A DNA stretch of 6,969 nucleotides from Pseudomonadota bacterium (GTDB taxonomy: Bacteria > Pseudomonadota > Gammaproteobacteria > Burkholderiales > Burkholderiaceae_B): contig JAEWJD010000368.1 in NCBI GenBank assembly GCA_023386765.1, forward strand, positions 1 through 6,969, read 5' to 3'. The position numbers and the translations under genes were made by a program. Shown here piece by piece: positions 1 through 5,880 of the stretch; within the stretch, counting starts at the first letter, position 1, and each line of letters opens with the position of its first letter. The notes under the pieces are model-generated. The model saw only the letters and a list, made by a program, of their open reading frames with translations. It was not told the origin of the DNA and did no database searches.

Positions 1-461
1 GCACCCAGCAGCTCCAGCAGGTCGGCCAGTTCGCGGTAGTCCAGCGTCAGGCCGATGCGGTTGATGGGCACGCCGAAGCGCGCGCTGCGCCCGGCGATGC
101 GGACATCGCACATGGCGGCGATCTCCAGGCCGCCGCCGACGCAGGCGCCTTCGATGCAGGCCACGGTGGGGTGGGGCGTGAGTTTGAGGCGGTCGGTCAT
201 GGCGAGCGTGAACTCGGCATACTCGCGCGCCTGTCCGGCGCCGTTGCGGTTTTCGTCGAAGCCGCCGATGTCGCTGCCGGCGCAGAACGCGCCGCCGGCG
301 CCGCGCATCACGATGCAGCGCACGCTGTCGTCGGCGTTGAGCCGATCGAAGATGTCGCCGAACTCGCGGTACATCTCCAGCGTGAACGCATTGCGCTTGT
401 CAGGGCGATCCATGAGAACCGTGACGATGCCGCGCTCGTCGCGCTCCAGGCGGATGGTCAT
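1..461 (-). CDS. Enoyl-CoA hydratase/isomerase family (crotonase) protein, C-terminus beyond the left edge
   Basis: The first 153 residues are present; the rest lies beyond position 1. Crotonases use an oxyanion hole to stabilise acyl-CoA enolates in hydration, isomerisation, hydrolysis or decarboxylation in the cytoplasm. Visible motifs: DRPDKRNAF at residues 18-26, the first oxyanion segment FCAGSDI at 59-65, and the second segment EGACVGGGLEIAAMCD at 104-119. E113 matches the first catalytic Glu of rat mitochondrial hydratase (E144). The position of its second Glu (E164, in FGQPE) is I133 here (FGVPIN), so simple enoyl-CoA hydration is doubtful. The ATG at 461 is fixed by its ATGA overlap with the upstream M29-like gene, implying translational coupling. 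Third gene of the minus-strand operon. Family is certain; reaction is not known. Confidence 0.9.
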   Translation of the reverse strand, partial: MTIRLERDERGIVTVLMDRPDKRNAFTLEMYREFGDIFDRLNADDSVRCIVMRGAGGAFCAGSDIGGFDENRNGAGQAREYAEFTLAMTDRLKLTPHPTVACIEGACVGGGLEIAAMCDVRIAGRSARFGVPINRIGLTLDYRELADLLELLG

Positions 462-1438
462 GGCATGGCCTCCAGGTTGAGCGTGGTGCCGTCGAGCACC
501 CGGTGGCCGTCCAGCCACAGCTGTGCGTCGGTGACGATGGTGTCGTAGTGGGCGGCGGCCTTGACGGTGCCGCCGATGTAGGCGCTGGTGCCCAGCGCAA
601 GCTGGATGGCCCCGTAGACGCTTTCGTCGGAGAGCATGGTGCCGTCGAGCTGGCAGCAGGGGTTCATGCCCACGCCCAGTTCGCCGAGGTTGTAGACCAG
701 CGGATCGTCGAAGCTGGCCATCAGCTCGCGGAACTTGCGCGCCTCGGCGCCGCCCTCGATCGAGACGGCCATGCCGCGTTCATAGATGATGCGCACCGGC
801 TCGTCGCGGATGAGCGAGACGCCCGGAATGCTCGCGTTGACCACGATCACGCCTTCGGCGGTGCCTTCTACCGGCGCCAGGCTGGATTCGAGGCAGTAGC
901 CGGCCGAGATGTCTTCGGTATTGGCAAAGCCATGCAGCGCGCGGCCACGGCGTCCGGCAATGCTCATGGTGATGTCGGTGCCGGCGGCGCTGGTGACGCG
1001 GGCCGTGTCGGCGCGCGTGAGCGCATCGGCCAGGCCTTGCACCTGGGGGCGCAGGGCCTGGAAGTCGGCGTTCCAGCCGTTGGCCAGGAAGAAGTCGGGC
1101 AGGTTGGATTCGGGCAGCACGATCACGCCGACGCCGGCGCGCGTGGCTTTCTGGCGGGCCTCGGTGTGCGCGGCATTGGCACGCGTGAGCGCGATGACCA
1201 GGTCGGCGCTGCACATGGCCTCGGCCACGATGCCGGAGAAGGGGCGGCCATGCTGGCGGCTGCCAGGCACCTGAAGCAGATGCGGGATGGCGCCGCATTC
1301 GTCGATGGCAATGGCCAGCGGCTGCACATTGTGCTCGGTGTAGAAGTCATACAGCACCAGCACGTTCATGCCGGGGCGGGTGTTGCCCAACAGGCCGACG
1401 ACCTTGCGGGCATTTTCCAGCTTGAGCAGGGTGTTCAT
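458..1438 (-). CDS. M29 aminopeptidase / NicX-like (2,5-dihydroxypyridine dioxygenase-related) metalloprotein
   Basis: 326 residues, somewhat shorter than clan M29 aminopeptidases (about 400) and close to NicX, the mononuclear iron ring-opening dioxygenase of nicotinate degradation (about 350). The fold is recognised from GTDITM (153-158), LESSLAPVEGTAEGVIVV (183-200), GELGVGMNP (252-260), YGAIQLALG (275-283) and the C-terminal H297-x-D299. Aligned by eye to M29 enzymes, the metal ligands would be E184, E253, H297 and D299. The usual His of the GTxHIALG motif is Q279. No signal peptide, so cytoplasmic. It starts at ATG 1438 inside the aminotransferase stop (ATGA) and ends in the crotonase start (ATGA), so it is the middle gene of a coupled operon. 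Dioxygenase versus peptidase activity cannot be decided; the catabolic context favours a small-molecule role (inference). Confidence 0.8.
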   Translation of the reverse strand: MNTLLKLENARKVVGLLGNTRPGMNVLVLYDFYTEHNVQPLAIAIDECGAIPHLLQVPGSRQHGRPFSGIVAEAMCSADLVIALTRANAAHTEARQKATRAGVGVIVLPESNLPDFFLANGWNADFQALRPQVQGLADALTRADTARVTSAAGTDITMSIAGRRGRALHGFANTEDISAGYCLESSLAPVEGTAEGVIVVNASIPGVSLIRDEPVRIIYERGMAVSIEGGAEARKFRELMASFDDPLVYNLGELGVGMNPCCQLDGTMLSDESVYGAIQLALGTSAYIGGTVKAAAHYDTIVTDAQLWLDGHRVLDGTTLNLEAMP

Positions 1439-2763
1439 GCGCGCACCTCGGCAAGGATGGCGCGCTCAAGGATGTCCAGGCCACGCTCCAGTTGCTCGGT
1501 GCTCATGTTCAAGGGGCCCAGGAAGCGCAGCACGTTGCCGTGAAAGCCCGCCTTGACCAGGATCAGGCCGTTCTCGTAGGCGCGCTGCACGATGCGGGCG
1601 GTCGCTGCGCCGTCGGGCTGCAGGGTGTCGCGGTCGGTGACGATTTCCACCGCGCGCATGGCACCCAGGCCGCGTGCATCGCCCACGATGGGGATGTCGC
1701 GCCGCCAGGCTTCGAAGCGCTCGCCCAGGCGCTGGCCCAGCGCCTGGGCACGGCCTACGTAGTCATCGCGCTCCATGACATTGATGGCCGCCAGCGCCGC
1801 TGCGCAGGCCAGCGGGTTGCCGGCGTAGGTGCCGCCCAGGCCGCCCACTTCGGGGGCATCCATCAGGGCGGCGCGTCCGACCACGGCCGCGATGGGCATA
1901 CCGCCGCCCATCGACTTGGCCAGGGTGTAGAGATCGGCGGCCACGCCGCTGTGCTCGGTGGCGAACCAACGTCCGGTGCGGCAGAAGCCCGATTGGATCT
2001 CGTCGGCGATCAGGACGATGCCGTGACGGGTGCAGAACTCGCGCAGCTGACGCATGAAGGGGGCGGGCACGGGGTGAAAGCCGCCTTCGCCCTGCAGCGG
2101 TTCGATGATCACCGCGGCGACCTGATTGGCGCCGATCTCCGTTTCGACCATGCGGACAAAGCGCTCGTAGGCCTGGCGCACGACGGTGTCCTCGTCGGTG
2201 CCGCTGCGGTAGACCACCGGGAAGGGGGCGCGATAGACCTCGCTGGCCAGCGGACCGAAGCCGGTCTTGTAGGCGGGGGCCTTGGCGGTCAGGGCCAGGG
2301 CCATGTTGGTGCGGCCGTGGAAGGCGCCTTCGAAGGCCACGATGGCCTGCCGGCCGGTGGCCCGGCGGGCGATCTTGACGGCGTTTTCCACCGCCTCGGA
2401 ACCGGTGCTCTGCAGCATGACTTTCTTGGGCCAATCGCCCGGCACGCGCTGCACCAGCGCCCGGGCAAGGTCGATGTAGCCCGGGTACATGACGATGTTG
2501 AAGCAGGTGTGCAGAAACGCGTCAGCCTGTTGCTTGACTGCTTCGACTACGTCGGGATGGGCATGCCCGACGTTCAAGGTCCCGATGCCGCCGGCGAAGT
2601 CGAGAAAGGCGTTGCCATCCAGATCCTCGACCTCGGCCCCCTTGGCCTGGCGGGCAAAGATGGGGGGGCCGTTGGCGACACCCCGGGCGACGAACTGGTC
2701 GCGTTGCTGTTGGTACTGCTGGCACAGAGATCCCGGCAGGGAGGCGGGCATGGTGGAAGGCAA
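1435..2763 (-). CDS. GabT-like class III PLP-dependent aminotransferase (omega-amino acid:2-oxoglutarate type)
   Basis: 442 residues from TTG 2763, similar in length to E. coli GabT (426) and collinear with it. Such enzymes move the omega-amino group of GABA or 5-aminovalerate to 2-oxoglutarate, giving a semialdehyde and glutamate. Seen (numbered from TTG): FAGGIGTLNVGHAHP 56-70, phosphate-binding STGSEAVE 119-126, EGAFHGRT 145-152 with R151 at the GABA-carboxylate Arg, IEPLQGEGGF 220-229 with E226, D254 for the pyridine nitrogen, Schiff-base K283 in LAKSMGGG, and GGTYAGNP. E. coli Q79 is replaced by N89. Start choice: AAGGAG (2770-2775) is 6 bases from TTG 2763 but 18 from the in-frame ATG 2751 (438 residues), which is the alternative. 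The reading frame stays open up to ATG 2856, but that part is unlike the family. First gene of the minus-strand operon; its stop overlaps the next start. Exact substrate not determined. Confidence 0.92.
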   Translation of the reverse strand: MPSTMPASLPGSLCQQYQQQRDQFVARGVANGPPIFARQAKGAEVEDLDGNAFLDFAGGIGTLNVGHAHPDVVEAVKQQADAFLHTCFNIVMYPGYIDLARALVQRVPGDWPKKVMLQSTGSEAVENAVKIARRATGRQAIVAFEGAFHGRTNMALALTAKAPAYKTGFGPLASEVYRAPFPVVYRSGTDEDTVVRQAYERFVRMVETEIGANQVAAVIIEPLQGEGGFHPVPAPFMRQLREFCTRHGIVLIADEIQSGFCRTGRWFATEHSGVAADLYTLAKSMGGGMPIAAVVGRAALMDAPEVGGLGGTYAGNPLACAAALAAINVMERDDYVGRAQALGQRLGERFEAWRRDIPIVGDARGLGAMRAVEIVTDRDTLQPDGAATARIVQRAYENGLILVKAGFHGNVLRFLGPLNMSTEQLERGLDILERAILAEVRA

Positions 2764-2769
2764 GGCACT

Positions 2770-2775
2770 CTCCTT
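2770..2775 (-). promoter_or_regulatory. Shine-Dalgarno of the aminotransferase gene, within a short inverted repeat
   Basis: AAGGAG on the minus strand, 6 bases before TTG 2763 and 18 before ATG 2751; this spacing favours the TTG start. The site lies partly in a CAAGG-N6-CCTTG inverted repeat (2761-2776), which could fold over the ribosome binding site. The arms are only 5 bp, so the structure is speculative. Confidence 0.55.
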
Positions 2776-2805
2776 GGAAAAAAACAGGGCAATGCAATGC
2801 GGCGT

Positions 2806-2835
2806 ATCTTGCGCCTCCAAAATTGATTGTGTCAA
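2806..2835 (-). promoter_or_regulatory. Predicted sigma-70 promoter of the aminotransferase operon
   Basis: Minus-strand TTGACA (2835-2830) matches the -35 consensus exactly. An 18-base spacer leads to CAAGAT (2811-2806), a weak -10 that keeps the important A at position 2 and T at position 6. Transcription would start near 2799, giving a leader of roughly 36 bases before TTG 2763. The -35 box lies inside the operator-like element 2825-2837, so regulator binding there would block RNA polymerase. Confidence 0.5.
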
Positions 2836-2837
2836 CC
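2825..2837. promoter_or_regulatory. Degenerate second GntR operator-like site
   Basis: GATTGTGTCAACC repeats the left half (GATTGTGT) of the better dyad at 2861-2874, exactly 36 bp away, and has a degraded right half. It covers the TTGACA box of the leftward promoter. Role inferred from sequence similarity and position only. Confidence 0.4.
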
Positions 2838-2860
2838 ATAGAGTGCAAAATAGCATTTAT

Positions 2861-2874
2861 GATTGTGTACAATC
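2861..2874. promoter_or_regulatory. Probable operator of the adjacent GntR/FCD regulator
   Basis: GATTGTGTACAATC: perfect 6-base arms GATTGT/ACAATC around a 2-base centre. It resembles the ATTGTATACAAT-type operators known for several FCD-subfamily GntR regulators (ExuR/UxuR class). It lies in the divergent region next to the GntR gene, about 31-44 bases upstream of that gene's predicted start site. Autoregulation and control of the leftward operon are therefore both plausible. Confidence 0.6.
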
Positions 2875-2889
2875 GTGGACGCGATTTGC

Positions 2890-2898
2890 TGATATCAT
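2890..2898 (+). promoter_or_regulatory. Predicted extended -10 promoter of the GntR gene
   Basis: TGATATCAT contains a TG at the extended -10 position followed by TATCAT (5 of 6 to TATAAT). No good -35 is visible at 16-18 bases upstream, as is usual for extended -10 promoters; that space is occupied by the operator dyad. Start site would be near 2905, about 33 bases before ATG 2938. Confidence 0.45.
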
Positions 2899-2937
2899 CA
2901 ATCGTCCCTCTGTCGACCCCTAGACGTACCCATTCCC

Positions 2938-3636
2938 ATGGCTGCCTCCCCCAAGAAAACCAAGCCGCAACCGGCCCCGGCCAAAGACCGCAAACCCATG
3001 GCCTCGACTCAGGCGGTGGTGTTCGATGTGCGTACCCGCATTGCTTCGCAGGCTTTGCTGCCCGGCTCGCGATTGCCCGAGGAAGAGCTCGCCCAGAGCT
3101 ACGACATCCCGCGCGCCAAGGCGCGCGAGGTGCTGGCCACGCTGGAGGATCGGGGCTTGATCGCGCGCGTGCCCAACAAGGGCGCGGTGGTGGTGCCGGT
3201 CGATATGGAAACCACCTACCGGCTCTACCAGGTGCGTGAAGCCCTGGACGGCCTATCGGTGCGGCTGGCGATGGAAAACGCCGGCCCCGAGGATTACGCC
3301 GGGCTCAAGGAACTGCTGGGCGCGCAGTTCGAGGAAAGCCTGCGCGACGGCGATATCGAGGCGCATGTCGATACCATTGCGCGTTTTCGCAACCGCGTGA
3401 ACGAACTGGCCGGCAATCCTGTCCTGAGCGATCTGATCGAGCGCATCTATGAGCGTACGCAAGTGACCATGCGGCGCGTCGCGCTTCTGCCGGGCCGGGC
3501 CGAAATGGGCATCAAGCAGTATCGTGGCCTGCTTGATGCCATGATGCGCAACGACGGCGATGAGGCCGAGCGTTGCGTGCGCGAACTCAACCAGAGCGCG
3601 CGCGAATACATCCGCCGCTACAAAGATTATCTGTAG
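2938..3636 (+). CDS. GntR-family transcriptional regulator, FCD subfamily
   Basis: 232 residues. A Lys/Pro-rich tail (1-20) precedes the winged helix-turn-helix (about 24-88), with LPGSRLPEEELAQSYDIPRA and the wing RGLIARVPNKGAVVV. The all-helical FCD effector domain (about 94-232) follows. Proteins of this family usually repress neighbouring catabolic genes and let go on binding an organic acid. Most FCD domains bind a metal through D/N and three His residues. Here the FH position is R151 and the EH position is Y195, while the third site reads VRELN. The whole protein has one His (H143), so metal binding is unlikely. ATG 2938 has no clear Shine-Dalgarno; ATG 2998 is an alternative giving 212 residues. 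Divergent from the aminotransferase operon, its likely target. It converges on the LysR gene 13 bp away. Confidence 0.92.
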   Translation: MAASPKKTKPQPAPAKDRKPMASTQAVVFDVRTRIASQALLPGSRLPEEELAQSYDIPRAKAREVLATLEDRGLIARVPNKGAVVVPVDMETTYRLYQVREALDGLSVRLAMENAGPEDYAGLKELLGAQFEESLRDGDIEAHVDTIARFRNRVNELAGNPVLSDLIERIYERTQVTMRRVALLPGRAEMGIKQYRGLLDAMMRNDGDEAERCVRELNQSAREYIRRYKDYL

Positions 3637-3649
3637 GCGCGGGTCGGCT

Positions 3650-4558
3650 TCAGGTGGCCGGCAGCGTGTCCATGAAGTGCTGCTGCAAGGCAAGCACGGC
3701 GGGCGCCAGCGGCCGCCCGCGACGCGTGAGCAGGTGGATCCGGCTGTTGTTCAGCAGCGGATTGGCCAGCGGCAGGGTGACCAGGCTGTTGGCCTGCTCG
3801 CCCTTGAGCGGCACGGAGCGGGGCGTCAGGATGTAGCCCAGGCCCAGGGTGGCGAACTCCCATAGCACCTTGAACGAGTTGGTCTCCAGCATGGGCTTGA
3901 GGCTGATCTGTTCATCCAGCTCAGCGGCCTGCACATGCTTGCGGACCCCGAAGGTGCCGCCCATGGCCGCGCCGGCGTGGGCTTGCAGGTCCGCCAGCTT
4001 GAGCGCGCCGCGGTGGCGGGCGAGCGGGTGCGCCTTGTGAACGTGCACGCGGATCGGGGCCAGGCGCGAGTAGTGCGAGTGCAGCCGTTCGTCAGTGGGT
4101 GGCTGAAACACCAGGCCCAGGTGGGCCACGTCTTCCAGCAGGTAGCGCACGGTTTCCTCGGTGCCGGCCACGCGCAGGTTGTAGCTTACGTCGGGGTGGG
4201 CAAGCAGAAAATCCCTCAGCACGGGCTCGAACACGATGTCGACGAAACCTTCGCCAAAGGCCAGTTCGATATGCCCGACCTGGGCCGATTTCAAGCTGTT
4301 GACCTCGGCCAGAAAGGTGTCGTGCAGATCCTGCTGGCGGCGCGCGAACAGGGTCAGCAGGCGGCCGGCGTCGGTCACCACCACGCCGCGTCCACGCCGC
4401 TCCAGCAGGCTTAGACCCAGGTCTTCCTCGAGCCGGGCGATGCTGCGGCTGACCACGGAGGGATCCAGCTCCAGGGCGTCGGCGGCGGCGCGCACGGAGC
4501 CCGTTTCGAGTATCTGGATGAGGCATTGCGCCCGTTTTCGGTCGAGCAGGTCTTTCAT
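3650..4558 (-). CDS. LysR-type transcriptional regulator
   Basis: 302 residues, the normal length for the family. The N-terminal helix-turn-helix covers about residues 10-65 (ETGSVRAAADALELDPSVVSRSIARLEEDLG, then LLERRGRGVVVTDAG). A linker helix (66-92) and a two-lobed periplasmic-binding-like effector domain (about 95-300) follow. LysR proteins usually act as tetramers that repress their own gene and activate a divergent gene when a small acid binds. ATG 4558 has AGGA ten bases upstream. The divergent partner is the M20 amidohydrolase gene, and a strong T-N11-A dyad lies between them, so that gene and the receptor behind it are the probable targets. Effector unknown, presumably the imported substrate or a product. 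Confidence 0.95.
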   Translation of the reverse strand: MKDLLDRKRAQCLIQILETGSVRAAADALELDPSVVSRSIARLEEDLGLSLLERRGRGVVVTDAGRLLTLFARRQQDLHDTFLAEVNSLKSAQVGHIELAFGEGFVDIVFEPVLRDFLLAHPDVSYNLRVAGTEETVRYLLEDVAHLGLVFQPPTDERLHSHYSRLAPIRVHVHKAHPLARHRGALKLADLQAHAGAAMGGTFGVRKHVQAAELDEQISLKPMLETNSFKVLWEFATLGLGYILTPRSVPLKGEQANSLVTLPLANPLLNNSRIHLLTRRGRPLAPAVLALQQHFMDTLPAT

Positions 4559-4585
4559 CCGTATCGCATCCTGGAAGACGAGGCT

Positions 4586-4610
4586 GATCGTTGCAGTTTA
4601 TACAACGATC
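4586..4610. promoter_or_regulatory. LysR-type regulator binding box (T-N11-A dyad)
   Basis: Perfect 8-base arms GATCGTTG (4586-4593) and CAACGATC (4603-4610) flank a 9-base AT-rich centre. T4592 and A4604 form the classical T-N11-A core. It is centred at 4598, about 65 bases before the predicted amidohydrolase start site, the position typical of the LysR recognition site. It also covers the likely -10 of the lysR gene, which fits autorepression. Confidence 0.7.
4597..4602 (-). promoter_or_regulatory. Predicted -10 box of the LysR gene
   Basis: TATAAA on the minus strand (5 of 6 to consensus) in the centre of the LysR box. The -35 is weak (GCACTT, 4625-4620, 17-base spacer). Start site would be near 4590, about 30 bases before ATG 4558. 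Confidence 0.4.
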
Positions 4611-4618
4611 TATCGATA
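4611..4618. repeat. 8-bp palindrome TATCGATA next to the LysR box
   Basis: A perfect palindrome that directly abuts the right arm of the 25-bp dyad. It could serve as part of the secondary (activation) contact of the LysR tetramer; this is inference from position. Confidence 0.3.
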
Positions 4619-4650
4619 AAAGTGCTATGGATGCCAGCAGACAGGCTACC

Positions 4651-4656
4651 CATAAT
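4651..4656 (+). promoter_or_regulatory. Predicted -10 box of the amidohydrolase-receptor operon
   Basis: CATAAT (5 of 6 to TATAAT). No recognisable -35, as expected for an activator-dependent promoter. Seven bases downstream is about 4663, at the ATG at 4664, so the mRNA may be leaderless or nearly so. The LysR box would then be centred at -65. Confidence 0.45.
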
Positions 4657-4663
4657 GCCTCGG

Positions 4664-5860
4664 ATGACTGCATCCCTTTCCTTTCCGCGCTCCGCCGCCG
4701 GCTTGTTGCCGGCCCTTGAAACCCTGGCCCCGGAGTTTGTCGCCATCCGCCGGCAGATCCATGCCCATCCCGAGTTGGCCTTCGAGGAGACCCGCACCAG
4801 CGAACTGGTGGCCCAGGCGCTGGCCGGATGGGGCTACGAGGTGCATCGGGGCCTGGCCGGCACCGGCGTGGTGGGCCGTCTGCGCAAAGGCGAGGGCACG
4901 CGCACGCTGGGCATCCGGGCCGATATGGATGCGCTGCCCATCCAGGAGAAGACCGGCCTGCCGTACGCCAGCACGCTGGCCGGCAAGATGCACGCCTGTG
5001 GGCACGACGGGCATACCGCCATCCTGTTGTGCGCGGCCCGTTACCTGGCGCAGAGCGCTGCGTTCTCTGGCACGCTGAATCTGATCTTCCAACCGGCCGA
5101 AGAGAACGAGGGCGGCGCGCTGCGTATGCTCGAAGAAGGTTTGTTCGAGCTTTTCCCCTGCGATGAGGTCTACGCCCTGCACAACACCCCCGGTCTGCCG
5201 GTGGGCAAGCTGGGTGTGATTGCCGGGCCGGCGATGGCTTCCTTCGACCGGGTCACGATCACGCTGAGCGGGCGTTCTGCCCACGGGGCCATGCCGCATC
5301 ACGGCATCGACGTGATGCAGGGGGCGGCCAGCATCGTGCTGGGACTGCAATCCATCGTCAGCCGCGAGGTCGATGCCCTCAAGTCGGCCGTGATCACCGT
5401 GGGAGCCATCGAAGCGGGCGCGGCCTACAACATCGTGCCCGAGAGCGCACATATCAAGATCGGCGTGCGCACGCTGGACCCCGCCGTGCGCGAACAGGTG
5501 CAGTCCCGCCTGCAGGCATTTGTCCAGGCGCAGGCCAGCAGCTATCAGCTGCAGGCGCAGGTGCACTATGAACGCAAGTATCCCGTGCTGGTGAACCACG
5601 TGGCGCAGACCGAGCGTGCCCGGGCGGTGGCCACGGACCTGCTGGGCGAAGACAACGTCGTGACGCGCACGCCCGTGATGGGCAGTGAGGATTTCGCCTA
5701 CCTGCTGGAGCGCTGCCCGGGCAGCTATGTGCGCTTGGGCAACGGCGTGGGTGAAGACGGCGGCTGCATGGTCCACAACCCGCTCTATGACTTCAATGAC
5801 AAGGCGTTGCCCGTCGGGGCGGCGTTCTGGGTCAGCCTGGCACAAAGCTACCTCGTTTAA
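4664..5860 (+). CDS. M20 family (M20D) metal-dependent amidohydrolase, hippurate hydrolase/IAA-amino acid hydrolase-like
   Basis: 398 residues from ATG 4664, normal for cytoplasmic M20D enzymes. These hydrolyse N-acyl amino acids and related amides with a two-metal site. Seen: IRRQIHAHPELAFEE (28-42), RADMDALPIQEKTG (85-98), HACGHDGHT with C112 and H114 as ligands, FQPAEEN with E146/E147, ALHN with H173, the dimerisation-domain SGRSAHGAMPHHGID (203-217), AYNIVPE (254-260), GSEDFAYLLE (340-349) and final ligand H372 in VHNPLYDFND. The full metal set is intact, so an active enzyme is expected. The start follows family alignment and the -10 at 4651-4656. ATG 4655 (AGG nine bases upstream) and 4631 are in-frame alternatives; residues encoded before 4631 do not resemble the family. 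Followed after 20 bp by the receptor gene. Actual substrate unknown. Confidence 0.93.
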   Translation: MTASLSFPRSAAGLLPALETLAPEFVAIRRQIHAHPELAFEETRTSELVAQALAGWGYEVHRGLAGTGVVGRLRKGEGTRTLGIRADMDALPIQEKTGLPYASTLAGKMHACGHDGHTAILLCAARYLAQSAAFSGTLNLIFQPAEENEGGALRMLEEGLFELFPCDEVYALHNTPGLPVGKLGVIAGPAMASFDRVTITLSGRSAHGAMPHHGIDVMQGAASIVLGLQSIVSREVDALKSAVITVGAIEAGAAYNIVPESAHIKIGVRTLDPAVREQVQSRLQAFVQAQASSYQLQAQVHYERKYPVLVNHVAQTERARAVATDLLGEDNVVTRTPVMGSEDFAYLLERCPGSYVRLGNGVGEDGGCMVHNPLYDFNDKALPVGAAFWVSLAQSYLV

Positions 5861-5870
5861 TAAAAAAACC

Positions 5871-5874
5871 GGAG
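5871..5874 (+). promoter_or_regulatory. Ribosome binding site of the receptor gene
   Basis: GGAG six bases before ATG 5881, in the 20-base gap after the amidohydrolase stop. There is no terminator or promoter in the gap, so the receptor is very probably co-transcribed with the amidohydrolase. Confidence 0.7.
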
Positions 5875-5880
5875 ACAACC

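Noticed and set aside
503..1543. Long plus-strand open frame (346 codons) opposite the M29-like gene
   Set aside because: Low-complexity Ala/Gly/His/Val-rich translation typical of the antisense of a GC-rich gene; the opposite strand carries clear family motifs.
2801..2815. GGCG-N7-CGCC inverted repeat in the aminotransferase promoter region
   Set aside because: Only a 4-bp stem with no T-run directly after it; expected by chance in GC-rich DNA.
1492..2826. Long plus-strand open frame (444 codons) opposite the aminotransferase
   Set aside because: Shadow of the GabT-like gene in a GC-rich genome; no recognisable motifs in its translation.
2764..2856. Upstream extension of the aminotransferase to ATG 2856
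   Set aside because: The extra 31 residues are unlike the family, and the extension would run through the predicted promoter and the operator-like site.
4526..4630. Upstream extension of the amidohydrolase to ATG 4526
   Set aside because: It overlaps the start of the divergent lysR gene and crosses the LysR box; residues do not match M20 enzymes.
4646..5878. Minus-strand open frame (410 codons) opposite the amidohydrolase
   Set aside because: Antisense shadow; the plus strand encodes an intact M20 enzyme with all metal ligands.
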